Shown piece by piece: positions 17,823-25,902 of a stretch of 45,612 nucleotides of DNA. The translations under genes were made by a program, and so were the position numbers. The number at the start of each line of letters is the position of its first letter. The first letter of the stretch is position 1. A model generated the notes under the pieces. The model saw only the letters and a list, made by a program, of their open reading frames with translations. It did no database searches and was not told the DNA's origin. The DNA lies in contig CAITBM010000139.1 of NCBI GenBank assembly GCA_903890485.1, forward strand, positions 1 to 45,612. The letters are read 5' to 3'. This stretch comes from an uncultured Opitutaceae bacterium. GTDB taxonomy: Bacteria; Verrucomicrobiota; Verrucomicrobiia; Opitutales; Opitutaceae.

Positions 17823-20492
17823 ATGAACGACCAGCGCCCCGACCCCGACGCCATTCTGGCGTCGCTTAACCGCGAGGAGCAGCGCGCGCGCCGGGGCAAA
17901 CTCAAGGTGTTCTTCGGGATGTGCCCTGGCGTCGGCAAAACCTACGCCATGCTCCGCTCTGCCCAGCAGGAGCTTCACGACGGGGTCGACTTGGTTGTCG
18001 GGGTGGTTGAAACCCACGGCCGCACGGAGACCGAGGCCCTGCTCGTCGGGCTGCCCCTCATTCCCCGCAAGCAGATCGAGTACAAGAATATCAAGATAAC
18101 CGAGATGGATCTTGAGGCCATCCTGGCCCGGAAGCCGAAGCTCGTCCTCGTCGATGAGTTCGCGCACACCAACGCACCGGGCTCGCGCCATCCCAAGCGT
18201 TTCCAGGACGTGGTCGAGCTCCTGGATGCCGGGATCGACGTCTTCACGACCCTCAACGTCCAGCACATCGAAAGCCGGGCCGATGCCGTCCGCCAGATCA
18301 CGGGTGCGACCGTGCACGAGACCGTGCCCGACTCCGTGTTCGGGATGGCGGACCAGATCGAACTGGTCGACCTGACGCCGGAGGCTCTCCGGGAGCGCCT
18401 GAGCGAGGGAAAGGTCTACATGGAGGGCCGGGCCGCGGCCGCGGCGGAGAATTTCTTCAAGGACACTCACCTTACGGCACTCCGCGAGCTGGCACTGCGC
18501 TTCGTAGCCGAGCACGTCGACAAGCGCCTGAGGGAGATGCGCTCGGTGGGAACCTTTAAAACCGTGTGGCGGTCAGGAGAGCGCCTCCTGGTAGCCGTGG
18601 GACCGAGCCCCTCCTCGACACAGCTCGTCCGGTGGACGCGCCGGATGGCGGCCTCCCAGGGTGCGTCCTGGATTGCCGTCAGCGTAGAGTCCTCGACGCC
18701 CCTGGACCCCGAGGCCCAGCGCCGCCTAGAGAAGAACCTCTCCCTTGCACGCGAGCTCGGGGCCGAAATCGTGGTGACCCACGACAACGACGTGGCCGAG
18801 GCCCTGGTGCGGGTCGCACTCCAAAACAACGCAACACAGATCGTCGTCGGCAAGTCGCGAAGCCCCTGGTGGCTTGACGCCTTCAGGGGAGGAAACCTCG
18901 TGGACCGCCTCTTGCGGATCGGGGGCTCGATCGACATTTACGTCGTCCCCGCCGAGCGGGCCTCGGAAAAGCCCACGACATGGCTCGACTGGCGGCCCAC
19001 AGCCGCCTCCCCCGCCCGCGAATACGCGGAGGTCTTCGGGGTCCTGGCTGCGCTCACTCTGGTGAGCTGGTTCATCGTGCCCCACTCGGGCTACCTTTCC
19101 GTCGGCCTCTTCTTCCTCCTTGCGATCATCGTGCTCAGCCTGCGGGTCGGCCCGGGACCTGTCTTCGTTGGCGGCGTGGTGAGTGCACTCACCTGGAACT
19201 TTCTCTTCATCCCGCCCATATTCACGTTCGCTATCGCGCGCTTTGAGGACGGCCTCATGTTCTTCACGTACTTTGTGGTGGCGTTCATTTCGGGCCAGCT
19301 GACCGCGCGCGTCCGGGCCCAGGAGCGAAACGAGCGTATGAGAGAGGACAGGGCCACCGCCCTCTTCCACCTCACGCAGGCGATCAGCGCCGCCCGGACC
19401 CTTGACGACGCGGTCTTTGCCGCCCTCCGCCAGGCCGACAAGTACTTTGGAGCGAAAACGGCGCTCCTTCTAGGAGACGGCAATGGCTCGGGTCTCATGC
19501 CCCACTTTGCCGGCTCCTTCGTCATCAACGACAAGGAGCGAGGCGTAGCCGACTGGGCCTGGAGGAACCGGAAAAAGGCAGGGCGATTCACCGACACCCT
19601 CCCCTCGAGCGAGGGTTTCCACCTTCCGCTCGTCCGGGAAGACGTGGCGATCGGCGTCCTGGTGCTGAAGATGCCGCCCGAGGCGAACCTCTCGCTGGCC
19701 CAACGGGACCTGGCCGAGAGCTTTGCCGACCAGCTCGCCCAATTGGTGGAACGCGAGCAGCTCCGGGCCGCCGGCGAGCGCGAGAAACTCCTCGGGGAAT
19801 CGGAAAAACTTCACCGCACGCTCCTTGACGGCGTCTCCCATGAGCTGAAGACACCGCTCGCTGTCCTGAGTGCGGCGGTCGAGAACCTGGCGACGGCCGA
19901 CGAGTCCATGAAGGCGAACTTGGCCGACGAGATCAAGACCGCGACCCGAAGACTCAACCGGCTCGTCAACAACCTCCTCGACCAGACCCGGCTTGAGTCC
20001 GGGGCCCTGCGCCCGAGGCTCGACTGGTGCGACGGGCATGACCTGGTCAACGCGGCCGTGGACGGCGTCAGCGAATTCCTGATCGACCATCCCTTCGAGA
20101 CAAACATCCCCCAGGATCTCCCCCTTTTCCGCGCGGACTCAGCCCTCATGGAGCAGGTGATCGCCAACCTCCTGCTCAACTCGGCGTTGCACACACCTTC
20201 CGGAACGCCCATATTCCTGGCGGCGGGCCTGGACCGGGCGAAGTCACGCGTGTATTTCACCGTGGCGGACCGCGGTCCGGGGCTCCCGGCGGCCATGCGT
20301 GAACGACTCTTCCAAAAATTCCAGCGGGGCGACGCCGCAAAGGCCGGGGGCCTAGGCCTTGGCCTGTCGATCATCCGGGGCTTTGTCACGGCCCAGGGGG
20401 GCGATGTCGTGGCGGGCGAGAACCCTGGCGGGGGCGCTGTTCTCACCGTTTACCTCCCCTACAAGGCGCATGGCGACGTGCCGGCGGAATGA
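17823..20492 (+). CDS. kdpD: Osmosensitive potassium-channel sensor histidine kinase KdpD
   Basis: Membrane sensor kinase controlling kdp transcription, 889 residues. In order: the N-terminal KdpD domain with Walker A GVGKT at residues 36-40 and VDEFAHTNAPGSRHPKR; a universal-stress-protein-like domain (about 250-370); four clustered transmembrane helices of the DUF4118 type (about 400-500); a GAF-like region; then the HisKA dimerisation helix with phospho-acceptor His673 (SHELKTPLAVL) and the ATPase domain (NLLLNSALH, DRGPGLP, GLGLGLSI). All functional parts are present. By family knowledge it responds to potassium limitation and may bind c-di-AMP in the USP domain in some species. kdpE follows after four bases. 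Confidence 0.96.
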   Translation: MNDQRPDPDAILASLNREEQRARRGKLKVFFGMCPGVGKTYAMLRSAQQELHDGVDLVVGVVETHGRTETEALLVGLPLIPRKQIEYKNIKITEMDLEAILARKPKLVLVDEFAHTNAPGSRHPKRFQDVVELLDAGIDVFTTLNVQHIESRADAVRQITGATVHETVPDSVFGMADQIELVDLTPEALRERLSEGKVYMEGRAAAAAENFFKDTHLTALRELALRFVAEHVDKRLREMRSVGTFKTVWRSGERLLVAVGPSPSSTQLVRWTRRMAASQGASWIAVSVESSTPLDPEAQRRLEKNLSLARELGAEIVVTHDNDVAEALVRVALQNNATQIVVGKSRSPWWLDAFRGGNLVDRLLRIGGSIDIYVVPAERASEKPTTWLDWRPTAASPAREYAEVFGVLAALTLVSWFIVPHSGYLSVGLFFLLAIIVLSLRVGPGPVFVGGVVSALTWNFLFIPPIFTFAIARFEDGLMFFTYFVVAFISGQLTARVRAQERNERMREDRATALFHLTQAISAARTLDDAVFAALRQADKYFGAKTALLLGDGNGSGLMPHFAGSFVINDKERGVADWAWRNRKKAGRFTDTLPSSEGFHLPLVREDVAIGVLVLKMPPEANLSLAQRDLAESFADQLAQLVEREQLRAAGEREKLLGESEKLHRTLLDGVSHELKTPLAVLSAAVENLATADESMKANLADEIKTATRRLNRLVNNLLDQTRLESGALRPRLDWCDGHDLVNAAVDGVSEFLIDHPFETNIPQDLPLFRADSALMEQVIANLLLNSALHTPSGTPIFLAAGLDRAKSRVYFTVADRGPGLPAAMRERLFQKFQRGDAAKAGGLGLGLSIIRGFVTAQGGDVVAGENPGGGAVLTVYLPYKAHGDVPAE

Positions 20493-20496
20493 ACTT

Positions 20497-21186
20497 ATGA
20501 GCTCAGCGAAAATGACAGTCCTGGTGATCGACGACGAGGTGCAGATCCGGCGCCTGCTTAAGATCACCCTGGAAGCTGCCGGCATTGCCGTGGTCGAGGC
20601 CGACACGGGCAGGATCGGCCTGGAGGAGGCCGCCCGCGCCCACCCCGATGCGGTCGTGCTCGACCTCGGTCTTCCCGACATGGGCGGCCTCGAGGTGCTC
20701 AAGCTTCTCAGGGAATGGTCGAAGGTGCCGGTCTTGGTCCTCACCGTCTTGGCTGCGGAGGCTGACAAGGTCTCGGCGCTCGACGCGGGGGCCGACGACT
20801 ACCTCACGAAGCCCTTCGGCTCGGCCGAGCTCCTGGCGCGCATCCGCGCCATCCTGCGGCGGATGCCCGAGGAGAACGAGCCCTCGTCGGTCAAATTCGG
20901 GGACATCGAGGTGGACCTGAGCGCCCGCATCGTGAAGAAGGCCGGAACCGAGGTGAGGCTGACGGCCAAGGAGTACGCGATGGTGCGGCTCCTAGTCGTG
21001 CACAGGGGAAAGGTGGTCACTCATGGACAGATGCTCAGGGAGCTCTGGGGACCGAAGGCAGAGGACAACACCCACTACCTGCGCGTGCACATGACCCATA
21101 TCCGCCAGAAATTGGAGGCCGAGCCCCACAAGCCCAGGCACCTTCGCACGGAGTCCGGGATCGGCTACCGCCTGGTCGAGGACTAG
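20497..21186 (+). CDS. kdpE: Response regulator KdpE
   Basis: OmpR-type DNA-binding response regulator, 229 residues from the ATG at 20497; a second Met follows at residue 6. The receiver domain has the acidic pair Asp12-Asp13, phospho-acceptor Asp56 (VLDLGLPD) and Lys in LTKPFGS. The winged-helix domain ends YLRVHMTHIRQKLE ... TESGIGYRL, diagnostic for KdpE-like OmpR proteins. It receives phosphate from KdpD and should activate the operon that begins near 12.87 kb. No KdpE binding site could be identified with confidence. Confidence 0.96.
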   Translation: MSSAKMTVLVIDDEVQIRRLLKITLEAAGIAVVEADTGRIGLEEAARAHPDAVVLDLGLPDMGGLEVLKLLREWSKVPVLVLTVLAAEADKVSALDAGADDYLTKPFGSAELLARIRAILRRMPEENEPSSVKFGDIEVDLSARIVKKAGTEVRLTAKEYAMVRLLVVHRGKVVTHGQMLRELWGPKAEDNTHYLRVHMTHIRQKLEAEPHKPRHLRTESGIGYRLVED

Positions 21187-21308
21187 TCCCTCCAAGGGCC
21201 CCTATAACTGCCCTAACTGGGTGACCTGCCGATCCTTTGATCCGCGCAGCCCCCTGGGCAAGATATTGGGGGTCGTGTTGCCGGGTCTGTGCCTGTAGAA
21301 TTGCTGCA

Positions 21309-21521
21309 ATGAGAGACGCTTACGTAAAAGAGGCCCTGAAGGTGATCGATGACCCGAACATCCTGGTGAACGTGGTCTCGCGCCGCGTGAAGCAGCTTAA
21401 ACGCGGAAATCGTCCCCTGGTCGAGTCCCTGGAGAAGCTCTCCGCCGAGGATACCGCTCTGCGCGAGATCATCGAGGGCAAGATCAGCTACGAGTTGGCC
21501 AGCACGACGGCCCGCAGCTAG
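21309..21521 (+). CDS. rpoZ: DNA-directed RNA polymerase omega subunit
   Basis: The omega subunit assists assembly of the beta' subunit into RNA polymerase. It has 70 residues from ATG 21309; a longer frame from 21237 adds residues unlike the family. The core reads NVVSRRVKQLKRGNRP, then LREIIEGKISYEL near the C-terminus, matching the conserved omega signature. The gene is monocistronic. It follows kdpE by 122 bp in the same direction, and a hairpin at 21555-21569 lies downstream. Confidence 0.88.
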   Translation: MRDAYVKEALKVIDDPNILVNVVSRRVKQLKRGNRPLVESLEKLSAEDTALREIIEGKISYELASTTARS

Positions 21522-21554
21522 GCGGGCTGACCTGGCCCGGTGGACGGACGCCCT

Positions 21555-21569
21555 GGGCGCCTCGCGCCC
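21555..21569 (+). terminator. Weak hairpin after rpoZ
   Basis: GGGCGC and GCGCCC form a perfect 6-bp stem with a three-base loop. The T-run (five T) comes about 20 bases later and not directly after the stem. It could slow or end rpoZ transcription. It falls short of a canonical intrinsic terminator. Confidence 0.3.
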
Positions 21570-21664
21570 GACGCTCTGGAGGTGTGTTTTTGGGGAAGAT
21601 TCTGCGTGCTTGTGCCGTAGACTAAAGGTGACAATCGTCATCCCTCCTTCGCCTAAGGGCACGC

Positions 21665-22232
21665 ATGACCCCATCCGTCCCTTCTCCCTCCCCCCGCTGA
21701 AATCGCGCGCCTGAAGGCGCTGCGAGAATATGGAGTCCTGGACGCGCCCAGGGATAGCGTCCTGGACGGGATCGCAGCCCTTGCCGCCCAGATTTGCGGC
21801 ACCCCGATATCGCTGATCACGATGATCACCGAGGATCACCTGTGGCTTAAGGCCGCCCACGGCACGACGCTCACGCAACTGCCCCGGAAGGGATCGTTCT
21901 GCGCGCATACGATAGCCGCCCAAACCGAGCCGCTCTCAGTCCACGACGCGTCGATCGATCCCCGTTTTTCCCACAACCCCCTGGTCTCGGGCGAGCCCGG
22001 AATCCGGGCCTATACCGGCGTCGCCCTCGTCACGCCCCACGGCCACGCCATCGGGACGCTTTGCGTGGTGGACCTGAAGCCGCGAACGCTGGGAGCCGAA
22101 CAGCTTAGGGCGCTCCTTAAGGCCGCGCAGGGTGACCCACCGCCCTCACGCGAGCGGGGCCAACCTGACCTTCAGGTACTCGTACCCGGAGGTTCGCGAG
22201 TAGCTCGCCTCCTCCTCGACCTGGGCCTTTGA
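21665..22232 (+). pseudogene. GAF-domain protein, frameshifted near its N-terminus
   Basis: Starting at ATG 21665, the frame stops after eleven residues at a TGA just beyond a run of six C (about 21690-21700). If one C is removed, reading continues as PAEIARLKALREYGVLDAP, the standard opening of cytoplasmic GAF-domain sensors. It then continues through ISLITMITEDHLWLKAAHG, FCAHTI, VHDASIDPRF and GTLCVVDLKPR. The domain is therefore complete apart from the shift. After about 22125 the sequence departs from the family and runs antisense over the 3' end of the P450 gene. It could be a true pseudogene, a phase-variable tract or a sequencing error in the homopolymer. Confidence 0.7.
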
Positions 22233-23291
22233 GTCCAGGATGGTGACCGCCCCAACCCGATCGATGCAGCTCTGCAGGAGCGTGCGGACCAGAAGGCGTG
22301 CATGGGGAGCGCCCAGGCACACGTGGGCGCCGAAGCCGAAAGCCACGTGGGGGTTGGGCTTCCGGTCGAGGCGAACCTCCTCGGGGGCATCAAAGGCGGC
22401 CTCGTCCTGGTTGGCCGACGCCCAGCACAGGCTCACGCGGTCGCCCGCCTTGACGGGCACCCCCTGGACCACGGTGTCGACCGGGCACACGCGACCGATG
22501 TGGGTGAGTGGCGTCACGACCCTGAAGAATTCCTCCACAGCGTGGACGATGCGCGACGGGTCCTTCCTCAGGAATTCAAGAGCCGAGGGGTTCTTCCCGA
22601 GGTAGGCCAAGACGGAGGACACCGTGTGGATCACCGTGTCGCGTCCGCCCGCAAAGGTCAGGTTCGCAAACCCCATCATCTCGTCGCGCGTGAGCGGGCG
22701 CCCGCGGAATTGGGCCCGGGTGAGCGCGCTGAAGAAATCCTCCCCGGGGTTCCTTGCCGCGCGGTCCAATTGCTCGGTCAGATAGACCTCCAGGCCCTTG
22801 CCCTTTTGCTCCCCGGAGCCCCCGTCATGGAAAACGTGGGTACCCCAGCTGATCCAGGTCTTCGCCTCCGACTCCGGCACGTTGAGGAGGAACGTGAGGG
22901 CGCGGGACTGGAGTGGGAGCGCAAACTCGCGCACAATCTCCACCGACTCCCTGCCGAGGGCCTCCACCACTAGGCTGTCGATCATGGCCTCAACCTGGGA
23001 AACAACCGCGGGGTCCTTGGCCCGCTTGAAGAACGGCTCCACGATGTCCCGGTACTCCGTGTGGTCGGGCGGATCCGTCTCGATCGGCAGCTGCCTGACG
23101 GTGCGCACGGCCTCCTCCGACGGGATAGGGACCCGGAACGGGGCGTCATTGCTGTAGGTCTTCCAGTCCTTGGCCGCCTTGCGGACATCCTCATGGCGCA
23201 GGATCATCGGGAGCGTGTCCCCCTGGAACTTGGCCCTCAATACTCCGGCCTTCTCGCGGGGTTCTTTGAAGGGATCGTTCGGCGCGCTCAT
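22146..23291 (-). CDS. Cytochrome P450
   Basis: Haem-thiolate monooxygenase, soluble bacterial type, 381 residues. The haem-binding loop FGFGAHVCLGAPHAR contains the proximal Cys325. The I-helix oxygen-activation motif reads FAGGRDTVIHT and the K-helix ExxR is EEFFR. DPPDHTEYR near residue 75 is typical of the CYP1xx group. There is no membrane anchor. No ferredoxin or ferredoxin reductase gene is adjacent, so electrons must come from elsewhere in the genome. The substrate is unknown. The gene stands alone between the damaged GAF gene and the broken-gene scar near tRNA-Arg(ACG). Confidence 0.93.
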   Translation of the reverse strand: MSAPNDPFKEPREKAGVLRAKFQGDTLPMILRHEDVRKAAKDWKTYSNDAPFRVPIPSEEAVRTVRQLPIETDPPDHTEYRDIVEPFFKRAKDPAVVSQVEAMIDSLVVEALGRESVEIVREFALPLQSRALTFLLNVPESEAKTWISWGTHVFHDGGSGEQKGKGLEVYLTEQLDRAARNPGEDFFSALTRAQFRGRPLTRDEMMGFANLTFAGGRDTVIHTVSSVLAYLGKNPSALEFLRKDPSRIVHAVEEFFRVVTPLTHIGRVCPVDTVVQGVPVKAGDRVSLCWASANQDEAAFDAPEEVRLDRKPNPHVAFGFGAHVCLGAPHARLLVRTLLQSCIDRVGAVTILDSKAQVEEEASYSRTSGYEYLKVRLAPLA

Positions 23292-23373
23292 GGAATCGCT
23301 CTTGGGGGGGGGCTTTGCGGGGTTGCCTTCGAAGCTGAGGGCCTTGCCGGGACCTCCGGACCCGCGAAGGAGA

Positions 23374-23398
23374 CTCGGGTCGTTCCGAGGCTGTTTTT
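23374..23398 (+). terminator. Possible hairpin with T-run upstream of the broken cytidylyltransferase
   Basis: CTCGG and CCGAG form a 5-bp stem with a six-base loop, followed by GCTG and five T on the plus strand. No plus-strand gene ends nearby in its present form, so it may be a relic. The support is weak. Confidence 0.25.
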
Positions 23399-23500
23399 AT
23401 CGGGAGAGAGGGGCCTGTCCACGAAATAGCCGCATGCACGCTATTCTTCCGGAAAAATTTGCACGTGCACCGGTGCCCCGGACCTCCATAAACAGGGATC

Positions 23501-23619
23501 ATGGTTCATGTCTTTGTCTCCGGCTGCTACGACATCCTGCACGCCGGGCACGTCCAATTCTTCCGCGAAGCCAAGGCCCTGGGCACCCACCTGACGGTCT
23601 CCTTTGCCTCAAGCGAATG
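23501..23619 (+). pseudogene. Cytidylyltransferase-like gene, 5' fragment only
   Basis: ATG at 23501 encodes about 40 residues of a nucleotidyltransferase of the glycerol-3-phosphate cytidylyltransferase/RfaE2 fold: VFVSGCYDILHAGHVQFFRE, containing the HxGH catalytic motif, then ALGTHLTVSFAS. Immediately afterwards the sequence stops resembling the family and becomes the antisense of an unrelated minus-strand frame. The normal protein would have 130 or more residues. The break near 23615 is therefore a recombination junction that removed the rest of the gene. The remnant cannot bind substrate fully. Confidence 0.75.
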
Positions 23620-23962
23620 CGCTGCAAATACTGCCCGGGCGTCGCCGGCACGAAAATCGGCTCCCCAGTCTCAAGATCAACCGTATAACCCGCACAGTCC
23701 CATTTCGTGAACTTTCGCCATCTTTTCGCCTCCTCAATGAAGGAGACGTCGTGTTCACGGCCGCCCTTCCTGTCCGGATCTATTTCCGATTTTTGGAGAT
23801 AACCGGATTCGGCACACCAAGCTTTGAGCAATCGCCACTCTTGGCCTGAACGATCTCCTTCGCCGAGGCCGCGAGCATCCTTCCCATCTGGGCATAAGCC
23901 TCGCTCGATGGCCTGGATGGCTGCGTCGAGCGCAGTTGGCGGAACTGAGTTGGAGACGTCAT
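23615..23962 (-). pseudogene. Frameshifted, 3'-truncated remnant of an unrecognised protein
   Basis: Two minus-strand frames read as protein. From ATG 23962: MTSPTQFRQLRSTQP ... EAYAQMGRMLAASAKEIVQAKSG, stopping at 23780. In a second frame from about 23850: EWRLLKAWCAESGYLQK, then VSFIEEAKRWRKFTKWDCAGY, VDLETGEPIFVPATPGQYL. Joining them at the AKSG/EWRLL point would give one continuous small protein, so a frameshift near 23850 is likely. The C-terminus is lost at the junction with the cytidylyltransferase fragment. I do not recognise the family. The 3' end of tRNA-Arg(ACG) lies 61 bp upstream, which suggests cargo of a decayed integrated element. Confidence 0.5.
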
Positions 23963-24022
23963 TCTCGATGGGAAAAAATCAGGACAAGACGGGCTTAGAG
24001 TCAAGAAGGCGACGGCGTAAAG

Positions 24023-24099
24023 TGGCGCACCCGTAGGGAGTCGAACCCCAAACCTTCTGATCCGTAGTCAGATGCTCTATCCAATTGAGCTACGGGTGC
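24023..24099 (-). tRNA. tRNA-Arg (anticodon ACG)
   Basis: The reverse complement forms a complete cloverleaf: acceptor GCACCCG/CGGGTGC, D-stem GCTC/GAGC, anticodon stem TCTGA/TCAGA with loop CTACGGA (anticodon ACG, wobble A expected to become inosine), and a T-arm with TTCGA. Discriminator G and CCA are encoded. It lies downstream of recJ on the same strand, and its 3' end faces the broken-gene scar. Confidence 0.95.
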
Positions 24100-24157
24100 G
24101 TGTAGAGTCCGTCAAAAGAGCAGGCCGGGCCTCGTATCGCAAGTGCGAATTGAGCCG

Positions 24158-25882
24158 TTAGGAGGCCGTCCGCCAGTCGATCAGCTCAAGCTGCAGCATC
24201 TTGCGGTCGTTGAAGAAATTCCAATTGAGCTCCACGGCCAGGTCGAGTGGGACCCCCACCGGTGGAATGCGGTCAGCCATCTTCCATGCCACTCCCCCCA
24301 GGGCCCGGCCCCGGCCGTCCTCGACCCAGAAGCGGAAGTGCCGGAACTTGAAGATCTCGGGGCGCCGGCGCAGGACCACCTTGGCGAGCCCGAACACGGG
24401 CTCCGGATTGCCCTGGCCGTAGGGATGGAGCGTATCGAGCTCGTCCATCAGGCCCTCGTTGATCTGCTCCGGCGTGAGCCAAGCGGAGATTGCAAGCTGG
24501 GCCTCGGTGACCCCGGAGCCCACCTGCTCCCGGACCGTATTCGCGAACCGGGAGCGGAAGCCCTCGAGCTCCACCTTCGGAAGCGAGACACCGACCGCCA
24601 TGGGGTGCCCGCCCCAGCTCGCAAGGCCCTGCGGGCAGCGCGAAAGGATCTCCACCAGATTGATCCCGTCGACGCTCCGGCCCGAGCCCTTGGCCAGGTC
24701 CCCCTCGTTGCCGAGGACGATGCACGGTCGGTTGTACAGCCGGGTCACGCGTCCTGCGACGATCCCGACCACCCCGGGGTGCCAGGCCTCGCTGAAGAGC
24801 ACGATGCCCGCGTCGGCGATATAGTTCTCCTCGATCATCCGCTCGGCCTCCTCGGTGATCTTGCGTTCGATGTCCTGGCGCTCGCGGTTGAACTGGTCGA
24901 GCTGCTGGGCTGTCTCGCGGGCGAAGTCCGGGTCCTCGGTAAGGAGAAGCTCCACCGAGAGGGCGGCGTCGGCCAGGCGGCCGGAGGCGTTGATCCGGGG
25001 GCCCAGGCGAAACGAGATGTCGACCGGCTGGATGAGCTGCGTGTTCGTGATTCCCGAAACCTCCATCAAGGCCCGGAGGCCCGGTCGCGCCGTCTCCTGG
25101 AGGATGCGGAGTCCCGTCTTCGCGAGGATCCGGTTTTCGCCGAGGAGGGGGACCAGGTCCGCAATGGTGCCCATCGCGACCAAATCCAGGTGCTCCCGGA
25201 GCTTCACGCGGGCCGCCACGGGGTGGTTCTCAATCCGGAGCTGTTTCAAGAGCCCGTGCATGAGCTTAAAGACGAGGCCCACCGTGCAGAGGTGCTGCCA
25301 GGCCGGCTGCGGGGCCTCTCCGTTGGGACCGGTCACATGGGGGTTAATGAGGAGGCCTTGATCGAGCGGCTTTTCCTTCGAGCGGTGGTGGTCCACCACG
25401 AGGACGTCGATCCCCTGCCCCACCAGGTACGCGACCTCGTCGTGGGAGTTTGTGCCGCAGTCGAGCGCGATGAAGAGGTCCGGGCGGCCGACCTCGAGCG
25501 CCCGGTCAATCGCGCTTCGGGAGAGCCCGTAGCCGTCCTCCGAGCGCCGGGGGACCACGAAAGTAGGGTCGAGGCCAAAGCGCCGGAGGACCAGGACCAG
25601 GAGCGCCGTGCTTGAGACGCCGTCGACGTCGTAGTCTCCGAGGACGATCACCTTCTGGCGGCCCGCGATCGCTGTTTTAAGGCGTTCGACGGCGGGGACC
25701 ACGTTGCCGACAAGGAATGGGTCCTCCAGGCGCGAGAGATCGGGATTTAGGAACTCGGCGGCAACGGCCGGATCCTCGTAGCCCGCGCGGACCAAGAGCT
25801 CCGCAATCACGGGCCCGATGCCCGCGCTCTTGCTCAGGGTCTCGGCCTGGGGGGCCGAGACCGGCTTGTAGACCCAAAGCAT
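24158..25882 (-). CDS. recJ: Single-stranded-DNA-specific exonuclease RecJ
   Basis: 5'-3' single-strand DNA exonuclease of the DHH superfamily, active in recombination and mismatch repair. It has 574 residues. The metal-binding motifs appear in order: VLGDYDVDGVSSTALL (motif I), ALDCGTNS, VVDHHRSKEKPL (the DHH motif) and the DHHA1 region near GSGRSVDGINLVEIL ... GGHPMAVG. A C-terminal OB-like segment follows (KFRHFRFWVEDGRG). It is full length. It lies 20 bp downstream of secDF on the same strand, an arrangement known in several phyla, and precedes tRNA-Arg(ACG). Confidence 0.95.
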   Translation of the reverse strand: MLWVYKPVSAPQAETLSKSAGIGPVIAELLVRAGYEDPAVAAEFLNPDLSRLEDPFLVGNVVPAVERLKTAIAGRQKVIVLGDYDVDGVSSTALLVLVLRRFGLDPTFVVPRRSEDGYGLSRSAIDRALEVGRPDLFIALDCGTNSHDEVAYLVGQGIDVLVVDHHRSKEKPLDQGLLINPHVTGPNGEAPQPAWQHLCTVGLVFKLMHGLLKQLRIENHPVAARVKLREHLDLVAMGTIADLVPLLGENRILAKTGLRILQETARPGLRALMEVSGITNTQLIQPVDISFRLGPRINASGRLADAALSVELLLTEDPDFARETAQQLDQFNRERQDIERKITEEAERMIEENYIADAGIVLFSEAWHPGVVGIVAGRVTRLYNRPCIVLGNEGDLAKGSGRSVDGINLVEILSRCPQGLASWGGHPMAVGVSLPKVELEGFRSRFANTVREQVGSGVTEAQLAISAWLTPEQINEGLMDELDTLHPYGQGNPEPVFGLAKVVLRRRPEIFKFRHFRFWVEDGRGRALGGVAWKMADRIPPVGVPLDLAVELNWNFFNDRKMLQLELIDWRTAS

Positions 25883-25902
25883 CGGGCCGGGGGCCTTCTA
25901 GG

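Noticed and set aside
21213-21923. 236-codon minus-strand frame over rpoZ and the GAF gene
   Set aside because: It runs antisense through recognisable rpoZ and GAF coding sequence and has no family features.
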